A stretch of DNA of 64,000 nt from Paenibacillus sp. FSL W8-0426 (GCF_037969725.1 NZ_CP150203.1:6811501-6875500); one strand, 5' to 3'; positions 51,041 through 63,786 are shown, counted from the first letter of the stretch. The notes: generated from the sequence alone by a model not told the origin. Translations and numbers: made by a program.

Positions 51041-52874
51041 TGTGCTCACCTCCTTCGCTCCGCATCGGCAGCTTAAACGTAACCGTTGTGCCGACGTCCA
51101 GCTCCGATTCGAGCGAGATGCTGCCGTCATGCGCTTTTACGATTTCCCGGGCAATGGACAGTCCGAGCCCTGTGCCGCCCATGCTGCGGGATCGGGCCTT
51201 GTCTACCCGGTAAAACCGCTCAAAAATGCGGTCCAGGTCCCGCTGCGGAATACCCACCCCGGTATCGCTCACCGAAACGGCCAGCGTATTCCCGCCTTCG
51301 CGCCTTGCCGAAATCGTAATCGTGCCGCCCTCCAGCGTGTATTTCAGCGCATTGGACACCACGTTGTCCAGCACCTGGTCGATCTGGTCGCGATCCAGCG
51401 GAACAAGCGGCATCCCGTTTTCCACCGACAACACGGACTGAATATCCTTCTGATGCATCTGGAAGGAGAAACGGTCCGTCACTTCCTCCAGCATTTCCAG
51501 CACATCGGTGGGCTGTTTGCGGAGTCGCGCCTCTTTGGAATCGAGCCGCGACAGATGCAGCAAATCGGTAACCAGCCGAATCATACGCTCCGTCTCGTTT
51601 TGGATGACGCCCACGAAACGGCCCGCCAGCTGCGGATCTTCCAGTGCGCCGTCATCCAGCGCTTCGGCATAACTCTTGATGGTTGTGAGCGGCGTGCGCA
51701 GCTCATGGGATACGTTGGCGACGAACTCCCTCCGCGACGCTTCCAGTTCTTCTTGCTCCGTGACGTCCTGCAGCACGGCAATCGTCCCCGTAATGCCCAG
51801 GTCGCGCCGATGCACAGGCGTGAATGTCATGCGGATGACGACAGGCTCCTCCTGCCCGGCTGGCGCAATCTGCAGCAACGTCGATCCGGTGAATCCGCTC
51901 GCCAGCGCCTCGGCATCCTCCGGATCTATGCCGAGCAGGACGGCAAAATGCCTGCCCTCGATATCCGCAGGACGCATGCCCAGAATGCTGCTGGCGCGGC
52001 GGTTCACCAGTATGACTTTGCCATATTCATCGGTTGCCACCACGCCGTCGCTCATATTGGTCAGAATCGAAGTCAGCTTTTCCTTCTCTTCTTCGTTCTG
52101 GGAGAGAGCGTCGCGCAGCCTGCTCGTCATATAGTTAAAGGCCCGGCTGAGCTGTCCGATCTCATCCGTGCCGAATACGGGCGTCTGCTGGTCGAAGTTG
52201 CCTTCGGCCACCGCCGTGGCCCGCCGCGTGACTTCTTTGATTGGCTGGGTGATCGTATGCGACAGGATCACGCCAAGCACTGCCGTTAGCACCAGGGCGA
52301 TCAGAATGCCCGAAATGAAAATTTTGTTGATGCCTTCCATGGTGGCGTACAACTCGCTCATCGAAGCGGCGATGTACACTGCGCCGATAATTTTGCCGCC
52401 GGACATGACCGGCTTGGCGACGACTTTTTTGCGCACATTATCTTCGTCGACAATGTACTCTTCATTATCCCGAATGCCTTGCAAGGCACGACTAACTACG
52501 GTTTGCGTGTTTTTCCGCCCCACGTAATCGGAGTGCGAGCTTAAAGAGGTCGTCAGCACCTTCCCGCTGGCATCGAGAACCTGAATTTCCGCACCGTTGA
52601 TATTGAACAGATTGTTCACCAACACGCGCAGGTTTTCCGTACGGTCTTCACCAGCCTCCGGGTCGCCGCCAGCCAGCGTTTCGCCCACCAGCACAGACAA
52701 CATTTCAGCCCGGGCCTGCAAATCCTCCGTAAAATTGCTCGTTAACGAATTCTTCATCGCGCTGACGAAATAAACCCCGATCAGTTGCATCGCAATCAGG
52801 ATTAGCAGCACATAGATAATAATCAGCTTGGCTTGAATCGTGCGAAAGAACGAAAACTTCAAGAAGCGGCTCAT
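51024..52874 (-). CDS. walK: Sensor histidine kinase WalK
   Basis: 616 residues. Two membrane helices (about 14-38 and 185-206) flank an extracellular Cache-like domain; then HAMP (SHTITQPIKEVTRRATAVAEGNFD), PAS (about 265-370: MSDGVVATDEYGKVILVNRRASSILG), HisKA with the phospho-His in FVANVSHELRTPLTTIKSYAEAL and HATPase_c with N box DNVVSNALKYT, G1 DTGVGIP and G2 GGTGLGLSIA. It senses cell-wall state and phosphorylates WalR. ATG 52874 overlaps the walR stop (TAATG), so the two are coupled. Confidence 0.97.
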   Translation of the reverse strand: MSRFLKFSFFRTIQAKLIIIYVLLILIAMQLIGVYFVSAMKNSLTSNFTEDLQARAEMLSVLVGETLAGGDPEAGEDRTENLRVLVNNLFNINGAEIQVLDASGKVLTTSLSSHSDYVGRKNTQTVVSRALQGIRDNEEYIVDEDNVRKKVVAKPVMSGGKIIGAVYIAASMSELYATMEGINKIFISGILIALVLTAVLGVILSHTITQPIKEVTRRATAVAEGNFDQQTPVFGTDEIGQLSRAFNYMTSRLRDALSQNEEEKEKLTSILTNMSDGVVATDEYGKVILVNRRASSILGMRPADIEGRHFAVLLGIDPEDAEALASGFTGSTLLQIAPAGQEEPVVIRMTFTPVHRRDLGITGTIAVLQDVTEQEELEASRREFVANVSHELRTPLTTIKSYAEALDDGALEDPQLAGRFVGVIQNETERMIRLVTDLLHLSRLDSKEARLRKQPTDVLEMLEEVTDRFSFQMHQKDIQSVLSVENGMPLVPLDRDQIDQVLDNVVSNALKYTLEGGTITISARREGGNTLAVSVSDTGVGIPQRDLDRIFERFYRVDKARSRSMGGTGLGLSIAREIVKAHDGSISLESELDVGTTVTFKLPMRSEGGEHSEGTH

Positions 52875-53605
52875 TACAGACCTACGCTTTTGGGGCTGCG
52901 CACCAGATAACCGAGACCGCGCCGGGTCAAGATCGTTTCCGGCTTGCTCGGATTCTCCTCAATCTTCTCGCGCAGGCGGCGAATCGTCACGTCGACGGTC
53001 CGCACATCCCCGAAGTATTCGTAACCCCATACTGCCTGCAGCAGATGTTCGCGCGTCATCACCTTGCCCGAATTTTTCGCCATATAATAGAGAAGCTCAT
53101 ACTCGCGATGAGTCAGGTCGAGCGGTTCGCCTCCTTTGTACGCTGTATACATGTCCATATCGAACGCCAGGTCGAACAAACGCAGCACTTGCTTCTCATC
53201 ATCCTCTGGTGCCTCCGTTGACGCTGCAGCGATGACCGGCTTCTGCCGCCTGCGCATCTGTGCCTTTACCCGGGCAAGCAGCTCGCGCGTACTGAACGGT
53301 TTCGTGACGTAATCATCCGCGCCCAGCTCCAGCCCGAGTACCTTGTCGATCTCGCCATCCTTGGCGGTCAGCATGATAATGGGCATCTCCAAATGAGCGC
53401 GAACTTCACGGCATACGTCCATGCCGTCTTTGCCCGGCAGCATCAAATCCAGCAGCATCAGGTCCGGCTTCTCGGATAGCGCCAGCTCAACCGCACGAAT
53501 GCCGTCAAAGGCACAAATGACCTCATACCCTTCTTTCTCCAGATTAAACTTCAGAATGTCCGCGATGGGCTGCTCGTCGTCAACCACCAGAATCTTTCCC
53601 TGCAT
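52874..53605 (-). CDS. walR: Response regulator WalR
   Basis: 243 residues, OmpR/PhoB class. The receiver domain has acidic DDE near residue 10, phospho-acceptor D53 ([12 protein letters not shown]), T80 and K102 (TKPFS). The linker contains an Ala-rich insert ([17 protein letters not shown]), and the C-terminal winged helix (about 145-240) ends [51 protein letters not shown]. It is the essential regulator of wall-hydrolase genes. ATG 53605 after AGGGGTGA. First gene of walRKHIJ. Confidence 0.97.
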   Translation of the reverse strand: MQGKILVVDDEQPIADILKFNLEKEGYEVICAFDGIRAVELALSEKPDLMLLDLMLPGKDGMDVCREVRAHLEMPIIMLTAKDGEIDKVLGLELGADDYVTKPFSTRELLARVKAQMRRRQKPVIAAASTEAPEDDEKQVLRLFDLAFDMDMYTAYKGGEPLDLTHREYELLYYMAKNSGKVMTREHLLQAVWGYEYFGDVRTVDVTIRRLREKIEENPSKPETILTRRGLGYLVRSPKSVGL

Positions 53606-54126
53606 CTGCTGTATTCACCCCTATATCCTGCATGATCCGCCGCAGCGGTCTATTTCTCTTTTCTATATAAGCAACGCTTCGCTTCTCCAGATTGGTTCTG
53701 CCTCTCCGTTAGCGTGTAAAAATTGAGTTCAGCCTATATGCATGCTCATTCTCTATATAACGCACAAACGATGCTGCTATTTCCCGGTAGCGAAGCTTGT
53801 CTCCCCATTTCGGGAAATCACACATGTTTGTCCTACATTGGATGGATTATAATCAATAGTTTAACATACCTTGAGCGGCGTAACATCCCGAACCGGCGTC
53901 TCAATACTCAGAAATTGAAAGTTTTTTACATATTGATGATCATCGCAATAACATCTGCGGGAACCCGCCTGACCTCAGTCCCTGATCGGTCCAACGGTTC
54001 CTCTATCTTCCAGAACCAGAAAACCGAAGTCCTGCCATCGCAAAAAGGCCAGCCTAAGCTGACCCATAGATATAGCGGTTCGCACAGCAGCATTCGCAGC
54101 CACCACAATCCGCCTTATATTCAGTT
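53606..54126. other. Region upstream of the wal operon
   Basis: 520 bp holding the walR promoter. Open frames on both strands (for example 53723-54130 plus) have no ribosome binding site and unusual composition; I do not accept them as genes. Confidence 0.5.
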
Positions 54127-55662
54127 CTAATTCAAATAAGTGAGCGGGTTCTCCACCGTTCCGTTGTTATGGATCTCAAAATGAAGATGGGTTCCGGTAG
54201 AGCGTCCCGTATTGCCCATAACGCCGATGCTTTCGCCTTTTTCGACGACTTGTCCTACCTTGACGCCGATGCTGTCCAGATGACCGTATAACGTTTCGTA
54301 TCCGTTGCGATGGTTGATGATGATCACATTGCCATAACCGGTCTTCTGGCCTGCAAACGTCACTACGCCTTCGTCGGACGCCTTCACGTCCCGATTGCCG
54401 ACCAGGTCGATGCCTTTATGCTGGCGGCCCCAGCGTTGTCCGTAGCTGCTGGATATGGAAGCGCTCGATACCGGCCAGGCAAACGCGCCAGTCCCTTCGC
54501 CCACGACCTTGGTTCCTTTCAGAACCACTTCCGTTACGGCAGCCTTCACGACTTCCTGACCCAGCCATTCTTCCTTAACGACCTCGCCATTCTCCTTGGT
54601 GACGCGGTACTGCATGTTTTTCAGGCCGCTCTGCCCCGGGCGGACCACTTTGGTCGTGCCAGCTTTCAGATCGGCGCTTTTGCGCACCTCGACTTGCGGT
54701 TTAATCTCGATTTGTTCCACGATCTGTTCGACCGACTTGACGGTCACGGCCGGTTTCGGAACCGTCAGCGTCAGTTTATCGCCGATTTGCATCGACGTTT
54801 CCTTGATTCCGGGATTGTTCTTGCGAATCTCCGCCTGCGTAATCTCGAATCTCGCTGCGATGGAGGAAATCGTGTCTCCTTCCTGCACAACGTAAGTTAC
54901 CGGCGAGTCCTTGCCTACGGTCAAAGCCTTGACCGCTTCGGACACGTCCCAAATTTTGTTGGGGTCGGCTTTTACGGCGTCGGTGGAAACCTCCTCCTGG
55001 ATGTCGACCGACTTCAGCGTGGTGCTGGGTCCATCTGCCTTGGAGGAAGAATTCGCCGATACCGACTTCGTCTTGAGCGGGCTGCTCACGGCCGCTGCCG
55101 ATATGTATTTGCTCTGCACCTGTTCAAGTACCTTGTTCGCCGTTTCCTCGTCTTTCACGATGCCGATGACTTCACCGTCCACCTTGATTTCGACGCCTTT
55201 GGCGTAAGCTGTCAGCATATCGCTCAACTTATCCAACGTACCCTGACTGTCCACTTGAGGCTTGTAGGATTTCGCCGTTTCCGTCGTAATGCCTTCGGTA
55301 TTCAGGACCATCTCTGCGTCCGGATATTTATTTTGGTATTCCTGCGTTTTGTCTGCGAATAGTTGTTGCAATTGTGCCTCGTCCGAGATGCTTCCGACAG
55401 GATTGCCTTTAACCAATACGTTGTAATACGTAAGCGTGTTGGCCGCTATGTATTGCTTGGCTGCGAATCCGATCGAAGCTGCGATGAATATCCCGCATGA
55501 CGCGGCGATGATCCATTTGCGCGAGGTCCAGGCGCGCGCTTTCGTTACACTGAAGTTGGACATGCTCATGCTGTTCTTGTCTTCGGCCTTCGGGTGTTTT
55601 CCGGATGGTTCGTGTTTCCGGATTTTTTTGCCCGGTTGGCTTATGCCTTTGAAACCTTTCAT
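54127..55662 (-). CDS. M23 peptidase with LysM and G5 domains
   Basis: 511 residues. Basic N-terminus, one membrane helix (about 49-68), an extracellular region with a YycH/PBP-like stalk, LysM at about 262-308 (TYVVQEGDTISSIAARFEITQAEIRKNNPGI), a G5 domain at about 315-392 (VEVRKSADLKAGTTKVVRPGQSGLKNMQYRVTKENGEVV) and an M23 domain at about 400-508 with metal ligands in GRQHKGIDL and THLHFEIHNNG. It should cut peptide cross-links in peptidoglycan while attached to membrane and wall. ATG 55662 after AAAAGGAGAG. Sits directly upstream of walR, fitting wall-hydrolase control by WalRK. Confidence 0.92.
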   Translation of the reverse strand: MKGFKGISQPGKKIRKHEPSGKHPKAEDKNSMSMSNFSVTKARAWTSRKWIIAASCGIFIAASIGFAAKQYIAANTLTYYNVLVKGNPVGSISDEAQLQQLFADKTQEYQNKYPDAEMVLNTEGITTETAKSYKPQVDSQGTLDKLSDMLTAYAKGVEIKVDGEVIGIVKDEETANKVLEQVQSKYISAAAVSSPLKTKSVSANSSSKADGPSTTLKSVDIQEEVSTDAVKADPNKIWDVSEAVKALTVGKDSPVTYVVQEGDTISSIAARFEITQAEIRKNNPGIKETSMQIGDKLTLTVPKPAVTVKSVEQIVEQIEIKPQVEVRKSADLKAGTTKVVRPGQSGLKNMQYRVTKENGEVVKEEWLGQEVVKAAVTEVVLKGTKVVGEGTGAFAWPVSSASISSSYGQRWGRQHKGIDLVGNRDVKASDEGVVTFAGQKTGYGNVIIINHRNGYETLYGHLDSIGVKVGQVVEKGESIGVMGNTGRSTGTHLHFEIHNNGTVENPLTYLN

Positions 55663-56282
55663 GATTCTCTCCTTTTCAGCACTTCTAAAACCGCATTCTG
55701 TCAAGACATTACCCGTCGTGTCTGTCTTATGCCTGTCAATGGTTATATTGGGTGTCCGCAAAAATCAGGACTTTAGCTGCGTTTGTAAAAGTGTCAAAAT
55801 TTTAACCTTTCATCACACCCGTTTACTTTAACACAGGTTTTACAGGCATTTCAACTACAGCGATCACGGCTCAAATGTGCGCTCCCAGGCCGTTTTCCTT
55901 ATTTATGCATAATGTGGAAGACCATCACCGTCTGTGGCGATGCATTTTTTCCAAACTGGATTCACCCAAAAGCAAAGCCATTAGGAGTAGGTTCTAAGAC
56001 CCAGTTTAACATCTTGATGATGCGCATTCACACCTTGCCTGGCTTGGGGTTTCACCTTCTATGAAAGAGTCGACCATCCTGTACGGCCGACCTCATCATA
56101 GCGGAATTTTGATCCGTTCATCCGATGGCGTCCCAAGTTTTAGCGAATGTTCCAATGTAGTTTTGATCGTCCGGCAACCACGTATACAGTGAATTATTTT
56201 CCAGCGGAGAATGCCTGCGATGAATCGGCCACAGGATCTCAAAGATGTAATTGCGCTAATTCCCTCCCAGCTCCCGAGAGCC
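55663..56282. other. Intergenic region upstream of the M23 peptidase gene
   Basis: About 620 bp. I looked for a c-di-AMP (ydaO) riboswitch, often found before such wall-hydrolase genes, and do not see one. No gene supported. Confidence 0.45.
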
Positions 56283-56325
56283 AAAAAAGCCACCGGGAAG
56301 GGGATAATCCCGTTCCGATGGCTTC
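56283..56325 (-). terminator. Terminator downstream of the membrane-anchored Ser/Thr-rich protein
   Basis: On the minus strand GCCA-CGG-GGG pairs with CCC-CCG-TGGC and is followed by six T. Confidence 0.65.
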
Positions 56326-56407
56326 TATTACATGTCCTGACCAGCATGCGTACATAAGTCTCTATTCCGGCCCTAGGCCTTGAAAATACCTAGCTATTTT
56401 AACCTCT

Positions 56408-57175
56408 TCATTCAGCCTGCAGTACTTCCATCAGGCCGTCGTATTCTTCGCTCGTTAAATACTTGGAAATGACCTGCTCAATCTCTCGCAATTCTTCTTC
56501 CGTCAATCCGCCCTCCATGGCGCTCGATATTTGCTGCATCTCCTGTTGCGGCAGCTTGTTCATGAGCAGACTGAAGATCTTCTCTTTCTCCGCCTGCGGC
56601 AAGCTGTCTTTTTTGTTCGTAATATCGTCCGGTGATACAACGACCGCTCCGGTCTCTGTGGAGGCTTTGCCTTCCTCCGTTCCATTGGACGCGTCTGTGG
56701 TACCAGCGGTTCCATTGGACGTCCCTGCTGTACCAGCGCCAGCATTTGCACCGGTTTCCGATCCTGTTTCAGAATTGGCTCCTAGATCCGATTTTTCATT
56801 TAAGTTGCCCTGGCCTGAATCCGGGTTGCCCTGCGATGCATCCTGCGAGGCTTTTTCCTCACTCTTCGTGCTCCCGTCGCCTTCGTTCCCCATCACTGAA
56901 ATGGCACCCTCGGGCACCTTCTCCTCCTCGGCCCCGACGGGTTTATCGGTCGGTTCCGATTCAGGCTCACTCTTCTTTTCGTTGGTTTTGCTCCCGCCCA
57001 GAGCACCCTGAAACATGGAGGTTAATCCAAGCGATGACCCTTCCCATTCAATATTGAAGCTTGCCAGCAGCGATTTTACGTACGATTGCACTATCAGTCC
57101 GGTTGTCAGCAGCGTCAATGAGCTGACCAGCACAACCGTGAGCAGCATTTTTACAAACCATTGCAGCAGTTTCAT
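56408..57175 (-). CDS. Membrane-anchored low-complexity protein, unknown function
   Basis: 255 residues. One N-terminal membrane helix (about 8-30: VKMLLTVVLVSSLTLLTTGLIV). Residues 60-180 are a low-complexity region rich in Glu, Gly, Ser, Thr and Asn (for example SETGSETGANAGAGTAGTSNG). Residues 185-255 form a helical acidic domain (KEKIFSLLMNKLPQQEMQQISSAMEGGLTEEELREIEQVISKYLTSEEYDGLMEVL). I do not recognise a family; spore-related or wall-related roles are possible in Paenibacillus. ATG 57175 after GGAGGGAG. Lies between purA and the M23 gene in the core block. Confidence 0.75.
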   Translation of the reverse strand: MKLLQWFVKMLLTVVLVSSLTLLTTGLIVQSYVKSLLASFNIEWEGSSLGLTSMFQGALGGSKTNEKKSEPESEPTDKPVGAEEEKVPEGAISVMGNEGDGSTKSEEKASQDASQGNPDSGQGNLNEKSDLGANSETGSETGANAGAGTAGTSNGTAGTTDASNGTEEGKASTETGAVVVSPDDITNKKDSLPQAEKEKIFSLLMNKLPQQEMQQISSAMEGGLTEEELREIEQVISKYLTSEEYDGLMEVLQAE

Positions 57176-57290
57176 TTCTCTTCACTCCCTCCGATGATCC
57201 GTCCTCCAGCCTGTCCGGGTGACGGTTAAGCCAAATCCGCTGTTAACCAGTATTGACGGAAAATCGGGGTTTCATATCAGATCAAATGCG

Positions 57291-57332
57291 AAAAAGCCCC
57301 AAGCGACGCCGGATAGGCAGTACTTGGGGCTT
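57291..57332 (-). terminator. Terminator of purA
   Basis: AAGCCCCAAG and CTTGGGGCTT enclose a 22-base loop; five T follow on the minus strand. Confidence 0.8.
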
Positions 57333-57351
57333 ACTTATTTATAATGATGGA

Positions 57352-59059
<1,708 letters not shown>

Positions 59060-60421
59060 CTACATCGCGAATGCATCGTTATGCGCCCGCTCGTAGTTGA
59101 CGAATTTGTTGAACTGCTTCAGGAAGACCAACTCTACCGTACCTACCGGACCGTTACGCTGTTTGGCGATAATGATCTCGATAATGTTCTTCTTCTCGGT
59201 CTCCTGGTTGTAATAATCATCCCGGTACAAAAACGCCACGATATCGGCATCCTGCTCGATCGAACCCGATTCCCGCAAGTCACTCATCATTGGGCGCTTG
59301 TCCTGCCGCTGCTCCACGCCCCGGCTGAGCTGGGACAACGCGATAACCGGAACTTCAAGCTCACGGCCGATCTGCTTCAGCGTACGGGAAATCTCGGAGA
59401 CCTCCTGCTGGCGGTTCTCCCCTGCTTTGCCGCGGCCGCTGATGAGCTGCAGGTAATCGATCAGGATCATGCCAAGCCCCTTCTCTTTTTTGAGACGGCG
59501 GCATTTGGCACGAATGTCGGCTACCGTGATCCCGGGTGTATCGTCAATATAGACTTCCGCTTCCGACAATGCAGCAATGCCCATCGTCAGCTTCTGCCAG
59601 TCCTCGTCGCCCTTGAAATCCCCGTTACGCATGACACCCGCATCCAGGTTCGCCTCAGCGCAGATCATCCGCTGCACAAGCTGTGCCGCCGACATCTCCA
59701 GACTGAAGATGGCTACCGTCTCCTGCGCACGAATGGCCACGTTCTGGGCGATATTCAGCGCAAAGGCGGTCTTACCTACGGAAGGACGTGCCGCTACAAT
59801 GATCAAGTCACTGCGCTGAAAACCTGCGGTCATCTTGTCCAAATCGATAAATCCGGACGGGATGCCTGTTGTTGTTCCCCTGTTCTGATGCAGCGTCTCG
59901 ACACGGTCGAACACTTCCATCAGAACATCGCGGATGGCAATAAAGCCGCTGCTGGAGCGACGATTGGAAATTTCCAGGATGCGCCGCTCGGCTTCCCCGA
60001 GCATGGCCGATACATCCTCTCCGCCTGCATAACCTTCGCTCACAATCTGCGTGGCGGTACGGATGAGTCGCCGCAGCATCGATTTTTCTTCGATGATCTG
60101 GGCGTAATAATCGACATTGGCTGCCGTAGGCACGCCATGGGCCAGCTTCGCAAGATAGCTGACGCCGCCGGCCTCCTCCAGCTCGCCTTTGTCCTTCAAA
60201 CGCGAAGTCAGCGTGACAAGGTCAATCGGCTGATTTTCCTCGCCAAGCTGAATCATCGTTTCATAGATGAGTTGATGCGGCTTGTCATAGAAATCCTCGG
60301 TTTGCACCCGTTCCATCGCTGTAATCAGGGCCTCGCCCTGAAGCAGGATTGCACCCAGCACGGCCTGCTCGGCTTCCAGGTTCTGCGGGGGAATCCGGTC
60401 GAATAACATTTCGCCGCCCAT
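59060..60421 (-). CDS. dnaB: Replicative DNA helicase
   Basis: 453 residues (DnaC in Bacillus naming). The N-terminal DnaB domain (about 8-110) and the C-terminal RecA-like ATPase, with Walker A ARPSVGKTAFALNIA, Walker B MILIDYLQLISG, the arginine region SQLSRGVEQRQDKRPMMSDLRESGSIEQDAD. Works as a hexamer at the replication fork. ATG 60421 with GGAGG; one base separates it from the rplI stop, so the two are coupled. Confidence 0.97.
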   Translation of the reverse strand: MGGEMLFDRIPPQNLEAEQAVLGAILLQGEALITAMERVQTEDFYDKPHQLIYETMIQLGEENQPIDLVTLTSRLKDKGELEEAGGVSYLAKLAHGVPTAANVDYYAQIIEEKSMLRRLIRTATQIVSEGYAGGEDVSAMLGEAERRILEISNRRSSSGFIAIRDVLMEVFDRVETLHQNRGTTTGIPSGFIDLDKMTAGFQRSDLIIVAARPSVGKTAFALNIAQNVAIRAQETVAIFSLEMSAAQLVQRMICAEANLDAGVMRNGDFKGDEDWQKLTMGIAALSEAEVYIDDTPGITVADIRAKCRRLKKEKGLGMILIDYLQLISGRGKAGENRQQEVSEISRTLKQIGRELEVPVIALSQLSRGVEQRQDKRPMMSDLRESGSIEQDADIVAFLYRDDYYNQETEKKNIIEIIIAKQRNGPVGTVELVFLKQFNKFVNYERAHNDAFAM

Positions 60422-60422
60422 C

Positions 60423-60866
60423 TTACTCCTCCGTTACCTGTACCTTGATAGTCGCTTTGACTTCAGGATGAACCTTCACCGTTACTTGTGTTACGCCGAG
60501 CGTACGGATTGGATCGTCCAGTTCGATTTTGCGTTTATCGATTTTCAAGCCTTTGGCTGCAAGCGCCTCAGCGATTTGTTTGCTTGTGATGGCCCCGAAC
60601 AGGCGACCGCCTTCACCCGCTTTGGCTTTCAGTTCGGTGACTTCAGCCTCCAGCTTTTTGCCGAGCACTTCCGCTTCCGCTTTTTCTTCTTGTTTGCGGC
60701 GCTCTTCAGCTGCATTCTGGTTCTCCAGCGTTTTCATGTTTCCGTCGGTAGCCAGACGCACCAGCCCGCGCGGCAGAAGGAAATTCTGTGCATATCCTTC
60801 CGATACTTCCTTCACTTGTCCTTTTTTCCCCTGACCTTTAACATCTTTTATAAAAATGACTTTCAT
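60423..60866 (-). CDS. rplI: 50S ribosomal protein bL9
   Basis: 147 residues. N-terminal domain [40 protein letters not shown], long connecting helix (about 45-75) and C-terminal rRNA-binding domain ending [20 protein letters not shown]. Binds 23S rRNA near the L1 stalk. Its ATG overlaps the gdpP stop by four bases (ATGA), showing translational coupling. Confidence 0.97.
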   Translation of the reverse strand: MKVIFIKDVKGQGKKGQVKEVSEGYAQNFLLPRGLVRLATDGNMKTLENQNAAEERRKQEEKAEAEVLGKKLEAEVTELKAKAGEGGRLFGAITSKQIAEALAAKGLKIDKRKIELDDPIRTLGVTQVTVKVHPEVKATIKVQVTEE

Positions 60867-62854
60867 TCGAACAGCCCCTCTTCCTTTTCGATTTCAGCCA
60901 GTACGTTCATCAGCCGTTTTTCTGCCTCTCCCAGCGATCCTTCCAGCTGAACAGCCGCATTGGTCAAATGCCCGCCGCCGCCGAGCCGTTCCATGACGAC
61001 CTGTACGTTCATGCGGCCGAGCGATCTTGCACTGATTCCGATCAGCCCGTCCGGACGCTCGCTGATCACAAATGAAGCGACGACGTCGTTCATGTTCAGC
61101 AAGGTGTCCGCCACTTGGGCGATCATCATTTGCGGGAGCTTGCTGCCGCGTTCAGTGACCGCAAGCGCAATGTTCCCATATACCATTTTAGCATGCTTTA
61201 TGATTTCTGCCTTAGCAATATATTCTGACAGATTTTCTTTCATCAGCCGCTGGATCATGATGGTATCTGCACCACTTCTGCGCAGGAAGCCGGCCGCCTC
61301 GAACGTTCTTGACCCGGTATGCAGCGCGAAATGCTTCGTATCCACCGTAATTCCCGCGAGCAGCGCCGTCGCTTCCAGCGGCGTGAACTGTACCTTGTCA
61401 TGGATATATTGCAACAGCTCGGTAACAAGCTCGGCAGCCGATGAAGCGTAAGGCTCAAGATAAATCAGCACAGCGTCGTTAATGAATTCCTCGCCGCGGC
61501 GGTGGTGGTCCACCACGACTACGCGCGTAGCGGCCTGTACCAGCTTGGGCTCCATCGTCATGGAGGCTTTGTGGGTATCGACAACGACGAGCAGCGTGTG
61601 CTCGGTCATGACCTGGGTTGCCTGTTCGGGCGAAATAAAGGCTTTGGCCAACTTTTCGTCCTTGTTCACCAGCTCCATCATTCGTTCAATGGACGGATTT
61701 ACCCCATCCAGGACGATGCGTGCCTCCACATTGTACAGGCTGGCCGCTTTCCACACCCCGATGGAAGCGCCGATCGCATCCATATCGGGCATTTTATGCC
61801 CCATAATAATGACCCGATCGCTCTCCTGCATAAGATCCCGCAAAGCATGCGCAATGACCCGGGCGCGAACCCGCGTCCGTTTCTCGACGGCATTGGACTT
61901 GCCGCCATAGAAGGACAGCCGCTGTCCCGATTTGACGGCAGCCTGGTCGCCGCCGCGTCCTAGCGCCATATCGAGACTGGACTGAGCAAGCTCTCCCAGC
62001 TCGCTAATGCTATCCGAACCAAAGGCCAGCCCGATGCTAAGCGTCATCGGCACCTTGAGATCGGCGGTCATTTCCCGCACCTCGTCCAGAATGACAAACC
62101 GGCTCTGCTCCAGTTCCTGCAGCGCCTTGTGGTTCAGCATCATCAGGTAGCGGTCGGACGACAAACGGCGCAAATACACTTCGTACCGCTTCGCCCAAGC
62201 CGTGATTTCGCTGGTTACGCGGGCAATCAGCGAGGTGCGCTGCTGGTCGTCCATGCCTTGTGCCGCCTCGTCCAGATTGTCGAGCACCAGAATGCCCAGC
62301 GCGATTCGTTCATTTTCGTACTTATCCCGGAGAACAGCCAACTCGGTAATTTCATACACGTACACGTACCGTTCCAGCGGGTTATGGATGACGCCGTAAT
62401 ATCGGTCATCGAGTTGGAACTCGTCGTGCAGTTCCTTGGATGCCGCGTCTTTCGATCCGTCCTTCTTTTCTTTCGGCTGCGGCAGCTTTGGAAACAGATG
62501 GGTTAGCGTGCTGCCCACCATCGTTTTCTCCTGAAACATATCCGCCACAAAGCGGTTATGCCATTCTACCGTACGGTCTTCGCTGTACAGCACAATGCCG
62601 AAGGGAAGCATGTTTACCGCTTCCCCCTCCATCCGTTTGATGCGTATGGATAATCCGTTAATGTAATCATTCAATTCCCGGCGAAAGGCAAGCTCCGCTT
62701 TGATCATGACAATGCCGAGCGCCGAAGCGAGTATCAGGCTGATCAAACCAAGCGTCCAGTTGTAAATGGTCACGAACATGACCAGCAGGAGCAATAGAAT
62801 AAACGCCCATACGGTATAGTAGCCGTGCCAGCGCTTCTTCAGAAATTTAGGCAT
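60863..62854 (-). CDS. gdpP: c-di-AMP phosphodiesterase GdpP
   Basis: 663 residues. Two N-terminal membrane helices (about 12-52), a PAS-like sensor domain (about 85-150), a degenerate GGDEF domain (about 175-310, lacking the GGDEF signature: [11 protein letters not shown]), then DHH (about 345-480: [30 protein letters not shown]) and DHHA1 (about 500-650, ending [13 protein letters not shown]). Hydrolyses c-di-AMP, so it affects osmolyte balance and wall stress. Part of yybS-gdpP-rplI-dnaB. Confidence 0.97.
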   Translation of the reverse strand: MPKFLKKRWHGYYTVWAFILLLLLVMFVTIYNWTLGLISLILASALGIVMIKAELAFRRELNDYINGLSIRIKRMEGEAVNMLPFGIVLYSEDRTVEWHNRFVADMFQEKTMVGSTLTHLFPKLPQPKEKKDGSKDAASKELHDEFQLDDRYYGVIHNPLERYVYVYEITELAVLRDKYENERIALGILVLDNLDEAAQGMDDQQRTSLIARVTSEITAWAKRYEVYLRRLSSDRYLMMLNHKALQELEQSRFVILDEVREMTADLKVPMTLSIGLAFGSDSISELGELAQSSLDMALGRGGDQAAVKSGQRLSFYGGKSNAVEKRTRVRARVIAHALRDLMQESDRVIIMGHKMPDMDAIGASIGVWKAASLYNVEARIVLDGVNPSIERMMELVNKDEKLAKAFISPEQATQVMTEHTLLVVVDTHKASMTMEPKLVQAATRVVVVDHHRRGEEFINDAVLIYLEPYASSAAELVTELLQYIHDKVQFTPLEATALLAGITVDTKHFALHTGSRTFEAAGFLRRSGADTIMIQRLMKENLSEYIAKAEIIKHAKMVYGNIALAVTERGSKLPQMMIAQVADTLLNMNDVVASFVISERPDGLIGISARSLGRMNVQVVMERLGGGGHLTNAAVQLEGSLGEAEKRLMNVLAEIEKEEGLFE

Positions 62855-62865
62855 GACTCATCACC

Positions 62866-63786
62866 CTATCGTTTTGGTTTCGAAATTGCCTCTCGAAGCG
62901 GGAACGCCAGATCAATGATCCCGATAATCCGAAGCGGCCCAATGAAAAAGACGGCGGCGGCCAGCAGATAGGGGATTACCGGATTCCATTTCCTCACATG
63001 GGACAAGAAAAAGAAAAAACCGATAGCTTGAATCATGAAGCCCAAATTGATTAGCGGCGACAGATTGGCCGCGATCATCGTCCAATACGTCCCGTCGCTT
63101 TGTCTTGACACGACCTCGAAGATCAATGCAAGGAAGTAGTACCAGATCAACGCGCGTGGCATTCTCCATTCGCGTGCAGGCGGCAATTTGGACACCGTCA
63201 CGCCCATAACACTCAGGATGGGACGAGCGACTGCATGCGTGATAAGAGCCATCACCATAGAGGTGACAACCAGTGCAAACGGAATCATGAGCTGCGTCTG
63301 TCTCGCCACGTCCTGCGTCATTTCCGGCGTCCATACAAAACCGTTAACCATCTGTGTGGATGATCCGGTTAATGGTTCGACCGTCAATTGAACCACATCG
63401 GTAATATAGCCGGACAGGTCGAACTGGAAAAATACAGTGCCTAAAAGCAAAAGGAACAAATATTCCCCCAGCATCGCACCCATTCCTGACATCAAAGCAA
63501 ACAGAGCCGATTTCCTTTTCTTATAAGCATTACCCATAATCATGGCAGGAATCGTGAAAATCACGAGCAATAACAAATATATGGGACTGATCATCAACAA
63601 AATGACGGCTACCGGCACGAGATGCCATACAAAGGACTTCACCGATAAGGACGCGTACAATACGACTCCCGGAACCAGCACGAAAAAGATCGCGAGCACC
63701 GATAGAGGCGTTGGCAGCGAAAGCAACAAGAGCAAATACACGACGCTCCAAACGGCCGTTTTAAAGCTAAATTTCAACAATTTCAC
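62866..63786 (-). CDS. yybS: YybS family DUF2232 membrane protein
   Basis: 306 residues, eight or so hydrophobic helices, a family found upstream of gdpP-rplI in Bacillales. Function unknown; the fold is like a small transporter or S-component-like protein. The GTG at 63786 overlaps the stop of the MazG-like gene (GTGA). A TTG at 63777 lies six bases after AGAGGTG and may be the real start, giving a protein three residues shorter. Confidence 0.9.
   Translation of the reverse strand: MKLLKFSFKTAVWSVVYLLLLLSLPTPLSVLAIFFVLVPGVVLYASLSVKSFVWHLVPVAVILLMISPIYLLLLVIFTIPAMIMGNAYKKRKSALFALMSGMGAMLGEYLFLLLLGTVFFQFDLSGYITDVVQLTVEPLTGSSTQMVNGFVWTPEMTQDVARQTQLMIPFALVVTSMVMALITHAVARPILSVMGVTVSKLPPAREWRMPRALIWYYFLALIFEVVSRQSDGTYWTMIAANLSPLINLGFMIQAIGFFFFLSHVRKWNPVIPYLLAAAVFFIGPLRIIGIIDLAFPLREAISKPKR

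Noticed and set aside
53723..54130. 135-residue plus-strand frame between walR and the M23 gene
   Set aside because: No ribosome binding site and unnatural composition; lies in the divergent promoter zone.
55663..56407. c-di-AMP (ydaO/yuaA) riboswitch ahead of the M23 peptidase gene
   Set aside because: The conserved elements of that riboswitch class could not be found in the leader.
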